Origin: Hordeum vulgare subsp. vulgare
Taxonomy: Eukaryota; Streptophyta; Magnoliopsida; Poales; Poaceae
Reading direction: 5' to 3'
Length of the DNA stretch: 64,000 bases
Assembly (NCBI RefSeq): GCF_904849725.1
Contig: NC_058519.1
Span: 102,784,881-102,848,880, forward strand
A model generated the notes under the pieces. It was not told the DNA's origin. It made no database searches and was given only the letters and a program-made list of their open reading frames with translations. Every line of letters begins with the position of its first letter. The stretch's first letter is position 1. Made by a program: the position numbers and the translations under genes. This document shows positions 11,816 to 22,806 of this stretch, piece after piece.

Positions 11816-12371
11816 TGATGGGGTCATAGTCCTAGGGTAGGGTCATCGGCCTGCCCTACATGTCCTACCCAAGGACTACCCCACACAAAGGACAGGACCT
11901 TAAGTCTACCCCGACTGAACTAAGGAGTCCCCATCATCCAGTCTGTAACAGTCCCAGAATCATCCAGTCGGAGATTAGCATTCGGAGGGCACCAGGCCAA
12001 CCGACTGGATACACTCGGTGCGTCGTAACCTCTCTGGAGGGAAACTGCCGTACGTTTCCGGGTGCGTTTATTAGCATTTAGAGCATACATTACATGTAAC
12101 GTATGCATTCAATCGCCACTACTCCACCCCTGAGTCAGAACCGTTGTGGAGGGCAGCGCACTCTATATAAGCCGCCCTCTCCCACTGGTCAAGGGGTTAG
12201 CAAATCACTGTATTCCATATTACACTCGGTAACAAGCTCCGGGAGCACTGAGACGTAGGGCTGTTACCTCCACCGCAGAGGGGCCTAAACTCATACAACC
12301 TCGTCGTAGCTAGGACTCTGCCCATCTCATTTGTACCCTACACATCTACTGTCAGGCTTATACCCACGACA
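11816..12371 (+). repeat. 3' LTR of the Fatima-like element
   Basis: 556 bp, same length as the 5' LTR, with about 15 substitutions seen by eye. TATA box at 12164-12170. It ends CGACA and is followed by the AATAT target duplication. Confidence 0.93.
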
Positions 12372-12374
12372 AAT

Positions 12375-14087
12375 ATGATGTCCGTCTTCAGGATGGCTCC
12401 ACCGACTCGTCAGAATCCAGGGCGTGAGGATATGTTGCTTCCACCTCCACCTCCTCCCCCTTCGTCGCCGCCGCCTCCTCCTGTAGAGGCCTGGCAAGCG
12501 GTGATGGAAGCTACTAATGCAAACACCCAGATGTTGATTCAGTTGCTGCAAGAGAGAGCCAACCAACAGCCGGGCAATTTTCAACATGGTGGAAATCAGT
12601 TTGCGAGTCTGAGTCAGTTCCTGTCAAACCAGCCAAAGACGTTCACTTCATGCGACCAGCCATTTGATGCAGAAGATCGGATCCGTGATATGAACAAACA
12701 TTTCGAGTGTAGCAATGTGCGTCCGGAGGATTATGTCAAGTTTGCAACGTTTCAGTTGAAGGGGCAGGCTTCTATATGGTGGCAGTAGCTGAAGGACTGC
12801 AGAGGCGCCAGGGTGATTTCATGGGATGAGTTCGGTCGTGACTTCAGGTCCCACTATATCCCTTCCAGTTTTGTGGAGGAGATCCGTGAGAAGTTCACGC
12901 GTTTGAAGCAGGGCGGCAATTCCGTGTACAAGTACAATGTTGAGTTCCACGAGCTGGCCCGTTACGCGCTGCAGGATATCCCGGATCAGAAGAGCAAGAT
13001 TTATCAGTTCAGGGGTGTCTTGATAGAAGACTTGCAGTTAGCTCTTGCCTTGCACGATCCTGAGGAGTTTGACAAGTTCTACAACCTAGCTCTCAGAGCA
13101 GAGGCAGCCTTGCTCAGGGTGGAAAATTCCAAGAAGCGCTTCAGAGATTCTAGCTCTTCCTCGACTCAGGTGGTTCAGAAGCAACAGAAGTTTTGGGTTT
13201 CTCCCCCTCCTCCTCAGCACTCGCAATAGCTGAAGCACTCAGGTGGTCATGGTTCTTCCCACCCACCCAACCCTGGCTTCCAGCAGAGATACCAGCATCA
13301 GAAGCAAGGGCCTCCTCAGACTCAGTACCGGCAACCAGCAGATGTCACTTGTCACAAGTGTGGGCAGAAGGGTCACTATGCCAACAAATGTACTCCTCAG
13401 CTCCGTCTACCGCCTCCTCCTCCAGGCAAACCTCCAAGCAACACTCTTGTCAAGTTCAACCCCACATCGGCTCGAGTCAACATGGTGAACGCAGCTGAAG
13501 CAGACAACTCCTCTGATCTGATCATGGGTAACCTCCTCGTCAATGATATTCCTGCTAAAGTGTTATTTGATTCTGGTGCATCGCATTCATTTATCTCAAG
13601 GCCATTCTCATTTAAGCATGGGTTCCCTACTCGTGATTTGCTTAAGCCTCTTTCAATTATGTCTCTTGGCAAGATCATGAATTCTCACATGATGGTTCCA
13701 GACGTTTCTGTCAAGATGGGCGCTTATGCTTTCCTGGTATCTCCTATTGTCTTGGGCAATTCCGACATCGACTTGATTCTTGGTATGGGCTGGTTGGCCA
13801 TGAACAAGGCGTCAATTGATTGTGAAGCCAAAGAAGTGAAGCTTACCCACTGTTCGGAGGATGTGATTATATTCGCGGCGCGCGATGATACAATCCGTCT
13901 GTTCTCCTTGAATGAAAAGGGTGAGATCAATCCTATTGAGCAAGTTCCAGTGGTCTGCGAATATGAAGATGTGTTTCCTGAAGAGCTGCCAGGCATGCCT
14001 CCGCACCGTGAAGTTGAGTTTGTCATTGAGCTTGATCCAGGCATAGAGCTAGTGTGCAAACGGCCATACAAGCTGGGTCCAGAATAA
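12375..14087 (+). pseudogene. gag-protease of element A
   Basis: The frame opens at the ATGs at 12375/12378; MAPPTRQ at 12393 is another plausible start. A proline-rich N-terminus is followed by the capsid region (12600-13120), a CCHC zinc knuckle CHKCGQKGHYANKC at about 13350 and a retropepsin-like protease with LFDSGASHSF at about 13565. In-frame stops are TAG 12786, TAG 13227 and TAA 14085; the first two sit where a Gln codon (CAG/CAA) is expected from context. The start overlaps the AATAT target copy of the Fatima-like insertion. Together with the pol frame this is a decayed chromovirus polyprotein. Confidence 0.85.
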
Positions 14088-16837
14088 TTGAAGGAACTTA
14101 AGAGGCAACTCGATGAGCAGGAGCGTTTGGGTTTGATCAGACCGAGCTCGTCTCCTGGGGCTATGGTGTTCTGTTTGTCAAGAAGAAGGATGGCACGGAC
14201 CAGCTATGTGTCGATTACCGTCCATTGAACAAGAAGACAATCAGGAACAAATATCCACTTCCGAACATAACTGAGTTGTTCGAACAGTTGAAAGGTGCTA
14301 AAGTATTCTCCAAGCTTGATCTTAGAATGGGCTATCATCAAATTCGCATTCGCGAGGAAGACATTCCGAAGACGGCCTTCAGGACTAGTTTTGGCTCGTA
14401 TGAGTATACGATCATGTCTTTTGGTCTGGCAAATGCTCCTCTGACATTCTGTCGATTGATGAACTATATATTCTCACCGTACAAGAATGAATTTGTCTTG
14501 CTCTATCTCGACGACATTCTGGTCTTTTCTGAAATTGAGGAAGAACATGAAGAACATCTCAGGTTGGTGCTTGATAAACTGAGAGAGTACAAGTTGTATG
14601 CTAAGTTTTCCAAGTGCGAGTTCTGGCTGAAAGAAGTGGTTTATCTTGGGCACATTATCTCTGCCGAGGGCATTAAAGTTGATCCGTCCAAAGTTCAAGC
14701 CATTGTTAAATGGGAGCCTCCGCAGAATGTGAAGCAGCTTCGAAGCTTTCTCGGGCTTGCTGGATATTGCAAAAGGTTTGTTGGGAACTTCTCCAAGATC
14801 GCCAAGGCGCTCTCGAGTCTTCTTCAGAAGGGTGTTAAGTATGCTTGGTCTCCAGAGTGTCAACTCGCCTTCGATACACTCAAAGAGAAGCTTACCTCCA
14901 CTCCAGTCTTGGTCCCTCCGGATGATTCCAAGCCGTACCAGGTCTTCTGCGACGCTTCTCTCCAGGGTCTTGGTGCATTCCTGATGCAAGATAAGAAGGT
15001 GGTTGCTTATACCTCCAGGCAGTTGAAGCCAGCGGAGAAGAACTATCCTATGCATAATCTTGAGCTAGCAGCTATGGTTCACGCCTTGATGACTTGGAGA
15101 CATCTCTTGTTGCAGCGTGAGGTTGAAGTTTTCACCGATCACAAGAGTCTCAAGTACATCTTCACTCAGGCTAACTTCAATCTTCGGCAAACACGTTGGG
15201 TAGAAATGCTCCAGGATTTCAATCCGAGTGTTGAGTACACGCCAGGAAAAGCTAATGTCGTGGCAGATGCTTTGAGCAGGAAGGCATATTGCAACAGTCT
15301 GATTCTGCAACCTCTCCAGCCGGGTCTTTGTGAGTCTTTCAGGAAGCTCAACCTTCAGCTAGTACCTCAGGATTTTCTTGCGAACCTTCAGATCTCTCCT
15401 ACCTTGGAAGATCAGGTCCGAGCAGCACAGCTTCTTGACGCTATGGTGAAGAAGGTCAAGATTGGCGTGGGAAAGAGTCTCCCCAAGTATAAGTGCTTCA
15501 CTGTTGATGCCAGGGACACGTTGTTTTTCGAGGACCGCCTTGTCGTCCCGAAAGGTGATCTCAGGAAGGTGATCGTGGAAGAAGCTCATAACTCTCTGCT
15601 CTCTATTCATCCTGGAAGCTCCAAAATGTACCATGACTTGAAGCAGACCTTCTGGTGGACTCGTATGAAACGTGAGATTGCTCAGTTCGTAAACGAGTGT
15701 GATGTATGTCGAAGGGTGAAAGCAGAACATCAACGCCCAGCAGGCCTCTTACAGCCTTTGCCGATTCCCGAGTGGAAGTTCGATCACATTGAGATGGATT
15801 TCATCACCGGATTTCCGAAGTCCAAGAAGGGCAATGATGCTATCTTCGTCGTCATCGACAAGTTGAGTAAAGTGGCTCATTTTCTTCCAGTCAAGGAGTC
15901 CATTTCAGCAGCTTAGCTGGCAGAGTTGTACACCTCCAGGATTGTCTCTTTGCACGGCGTGCCTATGATGATCTCTTCAGATCACGGAAGTATCTTCACT
16001 TCCAAGTTATGGGATTCCTTTCAGTCTGCTATGGGCACGAAGATCCGCTTCAGCACAGCGTTCGATCCTCACACTAGTGGTCAAGTGGAGAGAGTGAATC
16101 AAGTTCTTGAGGATATGCTGAGAGCATGTGTTATCTCTTTTGGCATGAAGTGGGAAGATTGTCTGCCTTTCGCGGAGTTCTCGTATAACAACAGTTATCA
16201 AGCTAGTTCTGGCAAGGCTCCGTTTGAAATTCTTTATGGCAGGAAGTGTCGTACTCCGCTCAACTGGTCCGAGACCGGCGAGCGTCAGATCCTTGGCAAT
16301 GATATGATAGAAGAAGCTGAGGAGATGTGTCGGATCATTCGCAACAACCTCAGAGCAGCTCAATCCCGTCAGAAGAGCTATTATGATAGCAAGCACCGTG
16401 ACATGTCTTATGAGCTTGATGACTTCGTCTATCTCAAGGTGTCGCCTATGAAGGGTATGGAGCGCTTTGGAATCAAAGGCAAGCTTGCGCCTCATTTCGT
16501 TGGTCCGTTCAGAGTGGTTGGCAAGAGAGGCGACCTTGCGTACCAGCTCGAGCTTCCGCCAACCTTTGCAAATGTCCATGATGTGTTCCATGTTTCTCAG
16601 CTTCGGAGGTGTTTCAAGACCCCCGAGCGCATTTTGCATCTTCAAGACATCAACCTTCAGCCTGACCTTTCTTATCGTGAGCATCCAGTTGTGGTTCTCG
16701 AGGCGACTGAGCGCAAGACCCGTAACAAGACTCTCAAATTTCTCAAAGTGCAGTGGTCACACCATTCTGATAAAGAGGCTACGTGGGAACGCGAGGATCA
16801 CCTTCGTTCCGAATTTCCCGATTTCTTTCAGTCTTAG
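14088..16837 (+). pseudogene. Reverse transcriptase, RNase H, integrase and chromodomain of element A
   Basis: A frameshift at about 14160 moves pol into another frame, which is open from 14225 to 15913. RT shows [15 protein letters not shown] (14310) and [10 protein letters not shown] (about 14505). RNase H follows with [16 protein letters not shown] (14940), and the integrase zinc region has HPGSSKM and CDVCRRVK (15610-15715). A TAG at 15914 interrupts the integrase core. The same frame resumes with ISSDHGSIFTS and GQVERVNQ, completing the D,D-E set. The C-terminus (LKVQWSHHSDKEATWE, then FPDFF) looks like a chromodomain, as in chromoviruses that target heterochromatin. It ends at TAG 16835-16837. 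Not functional as it stands. Confidence 0.87.
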
Positions 16838-16862
16838 ATCTCGAGGGCGAGATCTTCTTTAT

Positions 16863-16876
16863 AGTGTGGGAGAGTT
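16863..16876 (+). other. Polypurine tract of element A
   Basis: AGTGTGGGAGAGTT lies immediately before the LTR start TGTAGTGCCC. GGGAGAG tracts at this place are typical for plant gypsy elements, and the LARD has a similar one on the minus strand. Confidence 0.75.
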
Positions 16877-18904
16877 TGTAGTGCCCCAAGTGTAACCTTC
16901 CTATTTGGAACCTATTGCAAGTGGGTCCACCTTGTCAGGGATATGATGATATCATTTGTGCCATGACTTCATGTCATGTCCCTTGTATTTTCTTCCTTGC
17001 ATGCATGCATGTCATATCATATCTTCCATGTTTCTTTGAGACTTTGTGAATGCAAGTGTGGTGGTGATGATGTGGTGTCTTGTGATCTCATGTGATGTTG
17101 GTGCATATGTGTTGTGGTGAGTAGTAGTAGTGTTTGTGGTGATAGTTGGTTTGCAAAACCCTTTGATTACAAAACCCCTCTCTCTCTTTTAATTCCCTAG
17201 TTCAAATATTTGCTTGCTCCTAAGCTGATTTGAAAATGTCTATTATTTAGAGGATATTGTGGGTGTTAAGTTGTGCAAGTTTGGTGATTTTAAAAGTTCT
17301 GTAAACAGGTGCAATAAATACAAAACAGAGGCATTAATTCTGTTTGTGAAATATTGCGTGCTCCTAAAAATCTTGTTCTTGTTTTATTTAAATAGGTCAT
17401 ATTTTTCTATGACCAGGGGGTATTTTCTTTTGATTTATCCCCAATAGTTTTGCCTTGTTTTTATTTCTTTTCTTTCAGGCCTTTCTGTAATTAGAAACCC
17501 CCCCCCCCTCAGGGCTTCTTTCTCTATACCTGGCGCCAACTTGGGCCACAACCCTCCTCCCGTGGCCCAACTTCCTTCTCTCTCGCTCCAGTAGCCCATC
17601 CCCGCGCCTCCTTCTCCTTTCTCTAACGCCGTCTCTCCCCCTGCTCCTTTCCGTCAGAGGCTGAGAGAGAACTCACCGACGCCGTGAGCAGTAGCAACGC
17701 CGAGACTTCACCCCTTTAAATCGTTGGCGTCCGTGCCCAACTGCCTAGGGTTCCTCTTCCCCCCTCAGCCACCGCCGCCACCTCTCCCCATCTCCATCTA
17801 GTCTCCCTTCCTTCCCTCGTCGGTAAGTGCCCTGTAGGAATAGCAAAGAGAGAGAGAGGTCATCGCCGCCATCTACCTCCGTTCCCGTCGGTGTCCGGTG
17901 CCGTCGCCATGTCCAGGAGCTCGGGGAGGCTCCCCGCGCCCCATTCCCACCAGCGTTGAGGACGACGGGCGACCACAGCGACGGCCAGCAGCGCGTCATC
18001 GCCTCGGCCCCGGAGCTCCCGTCGTCTTCCTCTACCTCGTCGGCAGCAGGGACCCGCCGGCGTCTTCTTCCCCTACGGCTACTCCTTCGAGCGGGTGGCC
18101 TCTTCCCTTCCTTCCCGAGGTGAGGCTGCACCTCCCCTTCCTTCTTCCTCCTTAGATCCGTCTTAGATCCGGCGAGAGCGTGTGCGCGTGCTTCTCTGTA
18201 GATGTAGGTGTGTTGCAGTAGCAGTAGCTTGTTGTAGTGCCGTGTAGAGGAGGCATAGCAGGCGCAGCAGCAGCACGTGGTATGTCTCCTTGGCACAGCA
18301 GCAGCAGCAACGGCGAGGAAAGCCCGACAACCTCCCTATCGCTGGTGCGTCTCGGTGGAGAGCCTGGTTCGGCTGCTTGTAGTAGATTAGCTGGTTAGTT
18401 TCCCCCGTACTAGCAGTAGCCGTGTCGTAGCGCGTTGGTGTATGTCTCTGCTTGTTACCTTGAGGTGCAAGGTTCGAGTCCCCTATGGTGCACCCCCTTT
18501 TGGGTTTTCTTTTCCTTGTTCAGTAGATGCAGCAGCAGAAGTATACCTTGCTAGCTGAGCCCTCTCTGTCAAAGCCAAGACAGTAGCAGAGTGGCAACAG
18601 CAGCGGTGCAGTGCAGAGAGGGCTTGGGATCGAACCCCCCCCCCAAGCCTCTTTATTTTATTTTTATTCCCCTATATTATTTTTCTTTGTTGTGGATTGT
18701 TTTGCTGCTAGCAACAGTAGGTTGCAGGTGCAGGTGATTCAGATTATATTAGACTAGGCTTCATTTTCCTTTTGTGTGTCCTTGTTTGTTTCATGTGAAT
18801 ATATAAGTAGTTATGTAGTGTGTGTGTGGTGTTTCCCCTTGTAGAGAAGTATGTGTAGGTGTCTTGCTATATACTTGCTTATGAGGCTAGATATATGGCA
18901 GATT

Positions 18905-18926
18905 GTGTGTGTGTGTGTGTGTGTGT
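18905..18926 (+). repeat. (GT)n microsatellite inside the LTR of element A
   Basis: A run of about eleven GT repeats, with further TG-rich sequence to about 19200. Confidence 0.9.
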
Positions 18927-20921
18927 TGCACACCATGTGGTGGTGCTAGTGTATGTATGCATGTGTGTGTAAGTGTCGTATGCATGTGTTGGCATTCTTT
19001 TGTGTTGCTAGCATGTGTAGGTGGTGTGGTTTCTACTAGATGACATGCATATGAGTAGATGTGAGTGTGTGGGAAACAGCCCCATTTGCAACTTGTGCAC
19101 CTCCTCATGTTTAATATGAGAGAGGGCATGATGTTTGTGTGTGTGGGTGACATAGTGAGAGAAGTATTGTGTTGTTGATGTGTGTGACACCAACATGGGG
19201 TCCAAACCCTCATGTACATATTGTCTTTGTGCACATGATCATAGATATGTGATAGTTGTACTAGTGGGAGTTGCATGAAATGTTGCACTATTCACTATGT
19301 TGGATTCTATGTAGTTTTTCCTTCCGAGTTTGAGCTCACTTGCTCCAAGCAAGTGCATATGTTTTATATATGGTTTTGGGGTAGAAAAATCCCAGGAATC
19401 CAATGGTGAAATTATTTTTGCCATTGGAGCATTTTCTGGAGATGGCATATTTGCATTTTCTTCTAAGTTTAGAGCTTGGTTCCATGATTTGTGAAGTGCT
19501 CTTGTATTTCTTTCTTGGTTGTGGTAGTAGAGGGTGACCCTCTCTACCACATGTTGGTTTCAATTCATGATTTGGAATCCATGTATGCAAGTTGTGTCCA
19601 TCCAAAGTAGGCTTGTGGCTGAAATTCCAGATTAGTGAAAATCTGAGATTTTCACTAAGTCTGAGAATCTGTTTATATTTTCTTCTCCTGTAGATGAGGT
19701 TGTGCTGGTCATTGTGTTGTGATCTAGCCCTAGATTTCAACTAGGAAGTTGGATCTAATATGATTGTCTAGCTCCCTGTAAATTTTCATGTCATTTGGAG
19801 CCCTGTAGGTATTGTTTTGGCTGCTGTCAAAAAACTTCAGAGCAAAGACAGAAAGTTAGGTGCAGGAATTTTCACTAAGTCCGTGTGATCTGATGGTTTT
19901 GGCAAAGTTTGCAGCCTTGTATCTTCGTGTGTTTAATTCCTTTTTGTGTGATTGTTGCTTGTGCTGGTAGTATTCTTGGCTAGCTACAGCCACATACATT
20001 ATTTGTCATAGTTGGGTGGCTGTAGGTGCTTTGCATGTAGCTCACAAAGTGCTATGATGCAGTTTATGGCAGATTATGTAGTTTTGTCTTTTTGATGTTT
20101 GTGAGTGCTTAGTTGATGTTGTGGTGTTCTTATTTGCTCCACCCCATCCATGATGGGTTATTTTATGTCTTGGCAACCTGGGAATACCAGATTTGTGCCA
20201 TTTGAGTGTGTGGTGATGATTTTGACACGTAGGGCTTCATATCTTGTTTCGTTGATTCCCGTTGATCCGTAGCTCCGATTGTATTGTTCCTTATATGGTT
20301 TTGCATCGTTTTCACGAAACGCATCTGTTCATGTCATTCTCATGCATGTCAAAATAGGTTAGCATGCAGTTCTGTCCAGGAACTTGTGTTAGCTTCTTAA
20401 GCTTGTGTTGGTGATAGAAATAGTGATGCATGCTCATTTTTCATCTCATGCATCATGTGCTTGTTGCATCTTGAGGTGCTTTTGTTCATTGGATGTTATT
20501 CCTATGTTGGGTAGCACCGGGATCGGAGAACGAATACGTGGAGTCATGAGAGTACGTGCAGGACGATCAAGAACCATTCCAAGCTGAGGATATCACAGCC
20601 AAGATGATATTGTTCCATCATTGCCTCCATAGTTACCGGTTACCGGTGTTTGATTCCATATTGATCGCTCCTAACACGTTCGGGGTTGTTATGGGGTCCC
20701 CCTCGATAAATCGTGTAGTGTTAAGACTCGTCCGGCAGGACCCAACATTGGTTTTAATTTGCTAATCACTTAATAATAATCTACATAGGGAATAGCTACC
20801 CCGAGGAATTTAATCAACAACCCGGGCCAGTGCTCCTCATGAGTGTTGGTCCAACCACCTAGCACTCGGCAAGACCACCCTGAGGAAACTTGAGGTTTGG
20901 TCCTTGTCCACTTTGCATAGC

Positions 20922-20926
20922 CGGTG
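20922..20926. repeat. Target-site duplication CGGTG of the Angela-like element (second copy 29851-29855)
   Basis: CGGTG stands before the LTR at 20927 and again right after the other LTR at 29851-29855, with element A LTR sequence continuing on both sides. Confidence 0.92.
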
Positions 20927-22754
20927 TGTTGGGGAACGTCGCATGGGAAACAAAAATTTTCCTACGCGCACGAAGACCTATCATGGTGATGTCCATCTAC
21001 GAGAGGGGATGAGTGATCTACGTACCCTTGTAGATCGTACATCAGAAGCGTTAGAGAACGTGGTTGATGTAGTGGAACGTCCTCACGTCCCTCGATCCGC
21101 CCCGCGAACAATCCCGCGATCAGTCCCACGATCTAGTACCGAACGGACGGCACCTCCGCGTTCAGCACACGTACAGCTCGACGATGATCTCGGCCTTCTT
21201 GATCCAGCAAGAGAGACGGAGAGGTAGAAGAGTTCTCCGGCAGCGTGACGGCGCTCCGGAGGTTGGTGATGACCTTTGTCTCAGCAGGGCTCCGCCCGAG
21301 CTCCGCAGAAACGCGATCTAGAGGAAAAAACCATGGAGATATGTGGTCGGGCAGCCGTGAGAAAGTCGTCTCAAATCAGCCCTAATTGCTCCATATATAT
21401 AGGAGGAGGGAGGGGGGCCTTGCCTTGGGGTCCAAGGACCCCCAAGGAGTCGGCCGAGCCAAAGGGGGGAGGACTCCCCCCCCCCAAACCGAGTTGGACT
21501 TGGTTTGGTGGGAGGAGTCCCCCTCCCTTCCCACCTCCTTCCTTTTTTTTTCTTTCCTCTTGATTTTTCTTCTCTTGGCGCATTGGGCACTTGTGGGCTG
21601 TCCCACCAGCCCACTAAAGGCTGGTGTGGCTCCCCCAATGCCTACGGGCTTCCCCGGGGTGGGTTGCCCCCCCCCCCGGTGAACTCCCGGAACCCATTCG
21701 TCATTCCCAGTACATTCCCGGTAACTCCGAAAACCTTCCGGTAATCAAATGAGGTCATCCTACATATCAATCTTCGTTTCCGGACCATTCCGGAAACCCT
21801 CGTGTCGTCCGTGATCTCATCCGAGACTCCGAACAACATTCGGTAACCAACCATATAACTCAAATACGAATAAAACAACGTCGAACCTTAAGTGTGCAGA
21901 CCCTGCGGGTTCGAGAACTATGTAGACATGACCCGAGAGACTCCTCGGTCAATATCCAATAGCGGGACCTGGATGCCCATATTGGATCCTACATATTCTA
22001 CGAAGATCTTATCGTTTGAACCTCAGTGCCAAGGATTCGTATAATCCCGTATGTCATTCCGTTTGTCCTTCGGTATGTTACTTGCCCGAGATTCGATCGT
22101 CAGTATCCGCATACCTATTTCAATCTCGTTTACCGGCAAGTCTCTTTACTCGTTCCGTAATACAAGATCCCGCAACTTACACTAAGTTACATTGCTTGCA
22201 AGGCTTGTGTGTGATGTTGTATTACCGAGTGGGCCCCGAGATACCTCTCCGTCATACGGAGTGACAAATCCCAGTCTTGATCCATACTAACTCAACTAAC
22301 ACCTTCGGAAATACCTGTAGAGCATCTTTATAGTCACCCAGTTACGTTGCGACGTTTGATACACACAAAGCATTCCTCCGGTGTCAGTGAGTTATATGAT
22401 CTCATGGTCATAGGAATAAATACTTGACACGCAGAAAACAGTAGCAACAAAATGACACGATCAACATGCTACGTCTATTAGTTTGGGTCTAGTCCATCAC
22501 GTGATTCTCCCAATGACGTGATCCAGTTATCAAGCAACAACACCTTGTTCATAGTCAGAAGACACTGACTATCATTGATCAACTGGCTAGCCAACTAGAG
22601 GCATGCTAGGGACGGTGTTTTGTCTATGTATCCACACATGTAAACGAGTCTTCATTCAATACAATTATAGCATGGATAATAAACTATTATCTTGATACAG
22701 GAATAATAATAATAACTATACATTTATTATTGCCTCTAGGGCATAATTCCAATA
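20927..22754 (-). repeat. 3' LTR (element sense) of the Angela-like element
   Basis: 1828 bp; plus-strand order TGTTGGGGAACG to CCAATA. The expected terminal CA is TA here. A TATA box on the minus strand lies at 21393-21401. Confidence 0.92.
21393..21401 (-). promoter_or_regulatory. TATA box in the Angela-like LTR
   Basis: CTATATATATGG on the minus strand, at the place where the BARE-1 LTR promoter has its TATA box. The equivalent in the other LTR is 28489-28497. Confidence 0.65.
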
Positions 22755-22806
22755 GTCTCCCACTTGCACTAGAGTCAATAATCTAGCCCTCACATCACCA
22801 TGTGAA

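Larger units (their letters stand above)
561..12371 (+). mobile_element. Fatima-like Ty3/gypsy retrotransposon (Tat lineage), complete but coding-dead
   Basis: An 11.8-kb element with two 556-bp LTRs beginning TGATGGGG and ending CGACA, a PBS starting TGGCGCCCACC right after the 5' LTR, and gag, protease, RT, RNase H, a second RNase H and integrase in order. Between integrase and the 3' LTR lie a 70-bp tandem array and a spliced antisense gene; both an extra RNase H and an antisense ORF are known for Tat-lineage elements. By eye the LTRs differ at about 15 of 556 positions (2.7%), or roughly 1 My at 1.3e-8 substitutions per site per year. The coding region has stops, frameshifts and an RT deletion. 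The name Fatima is my best match from LTR length, PBS and antisense gene, and is unverified. Confidence 0.85.

Noticed and set aside
18460..18650. tRNA-like B-box words (GGTTCGAGTCC at about 18473 and the reverse form near 18630)
   Set aside because: No A box, acceptor stem or cloverleaf could be placed around either word, so no tRNA or SINE is called.
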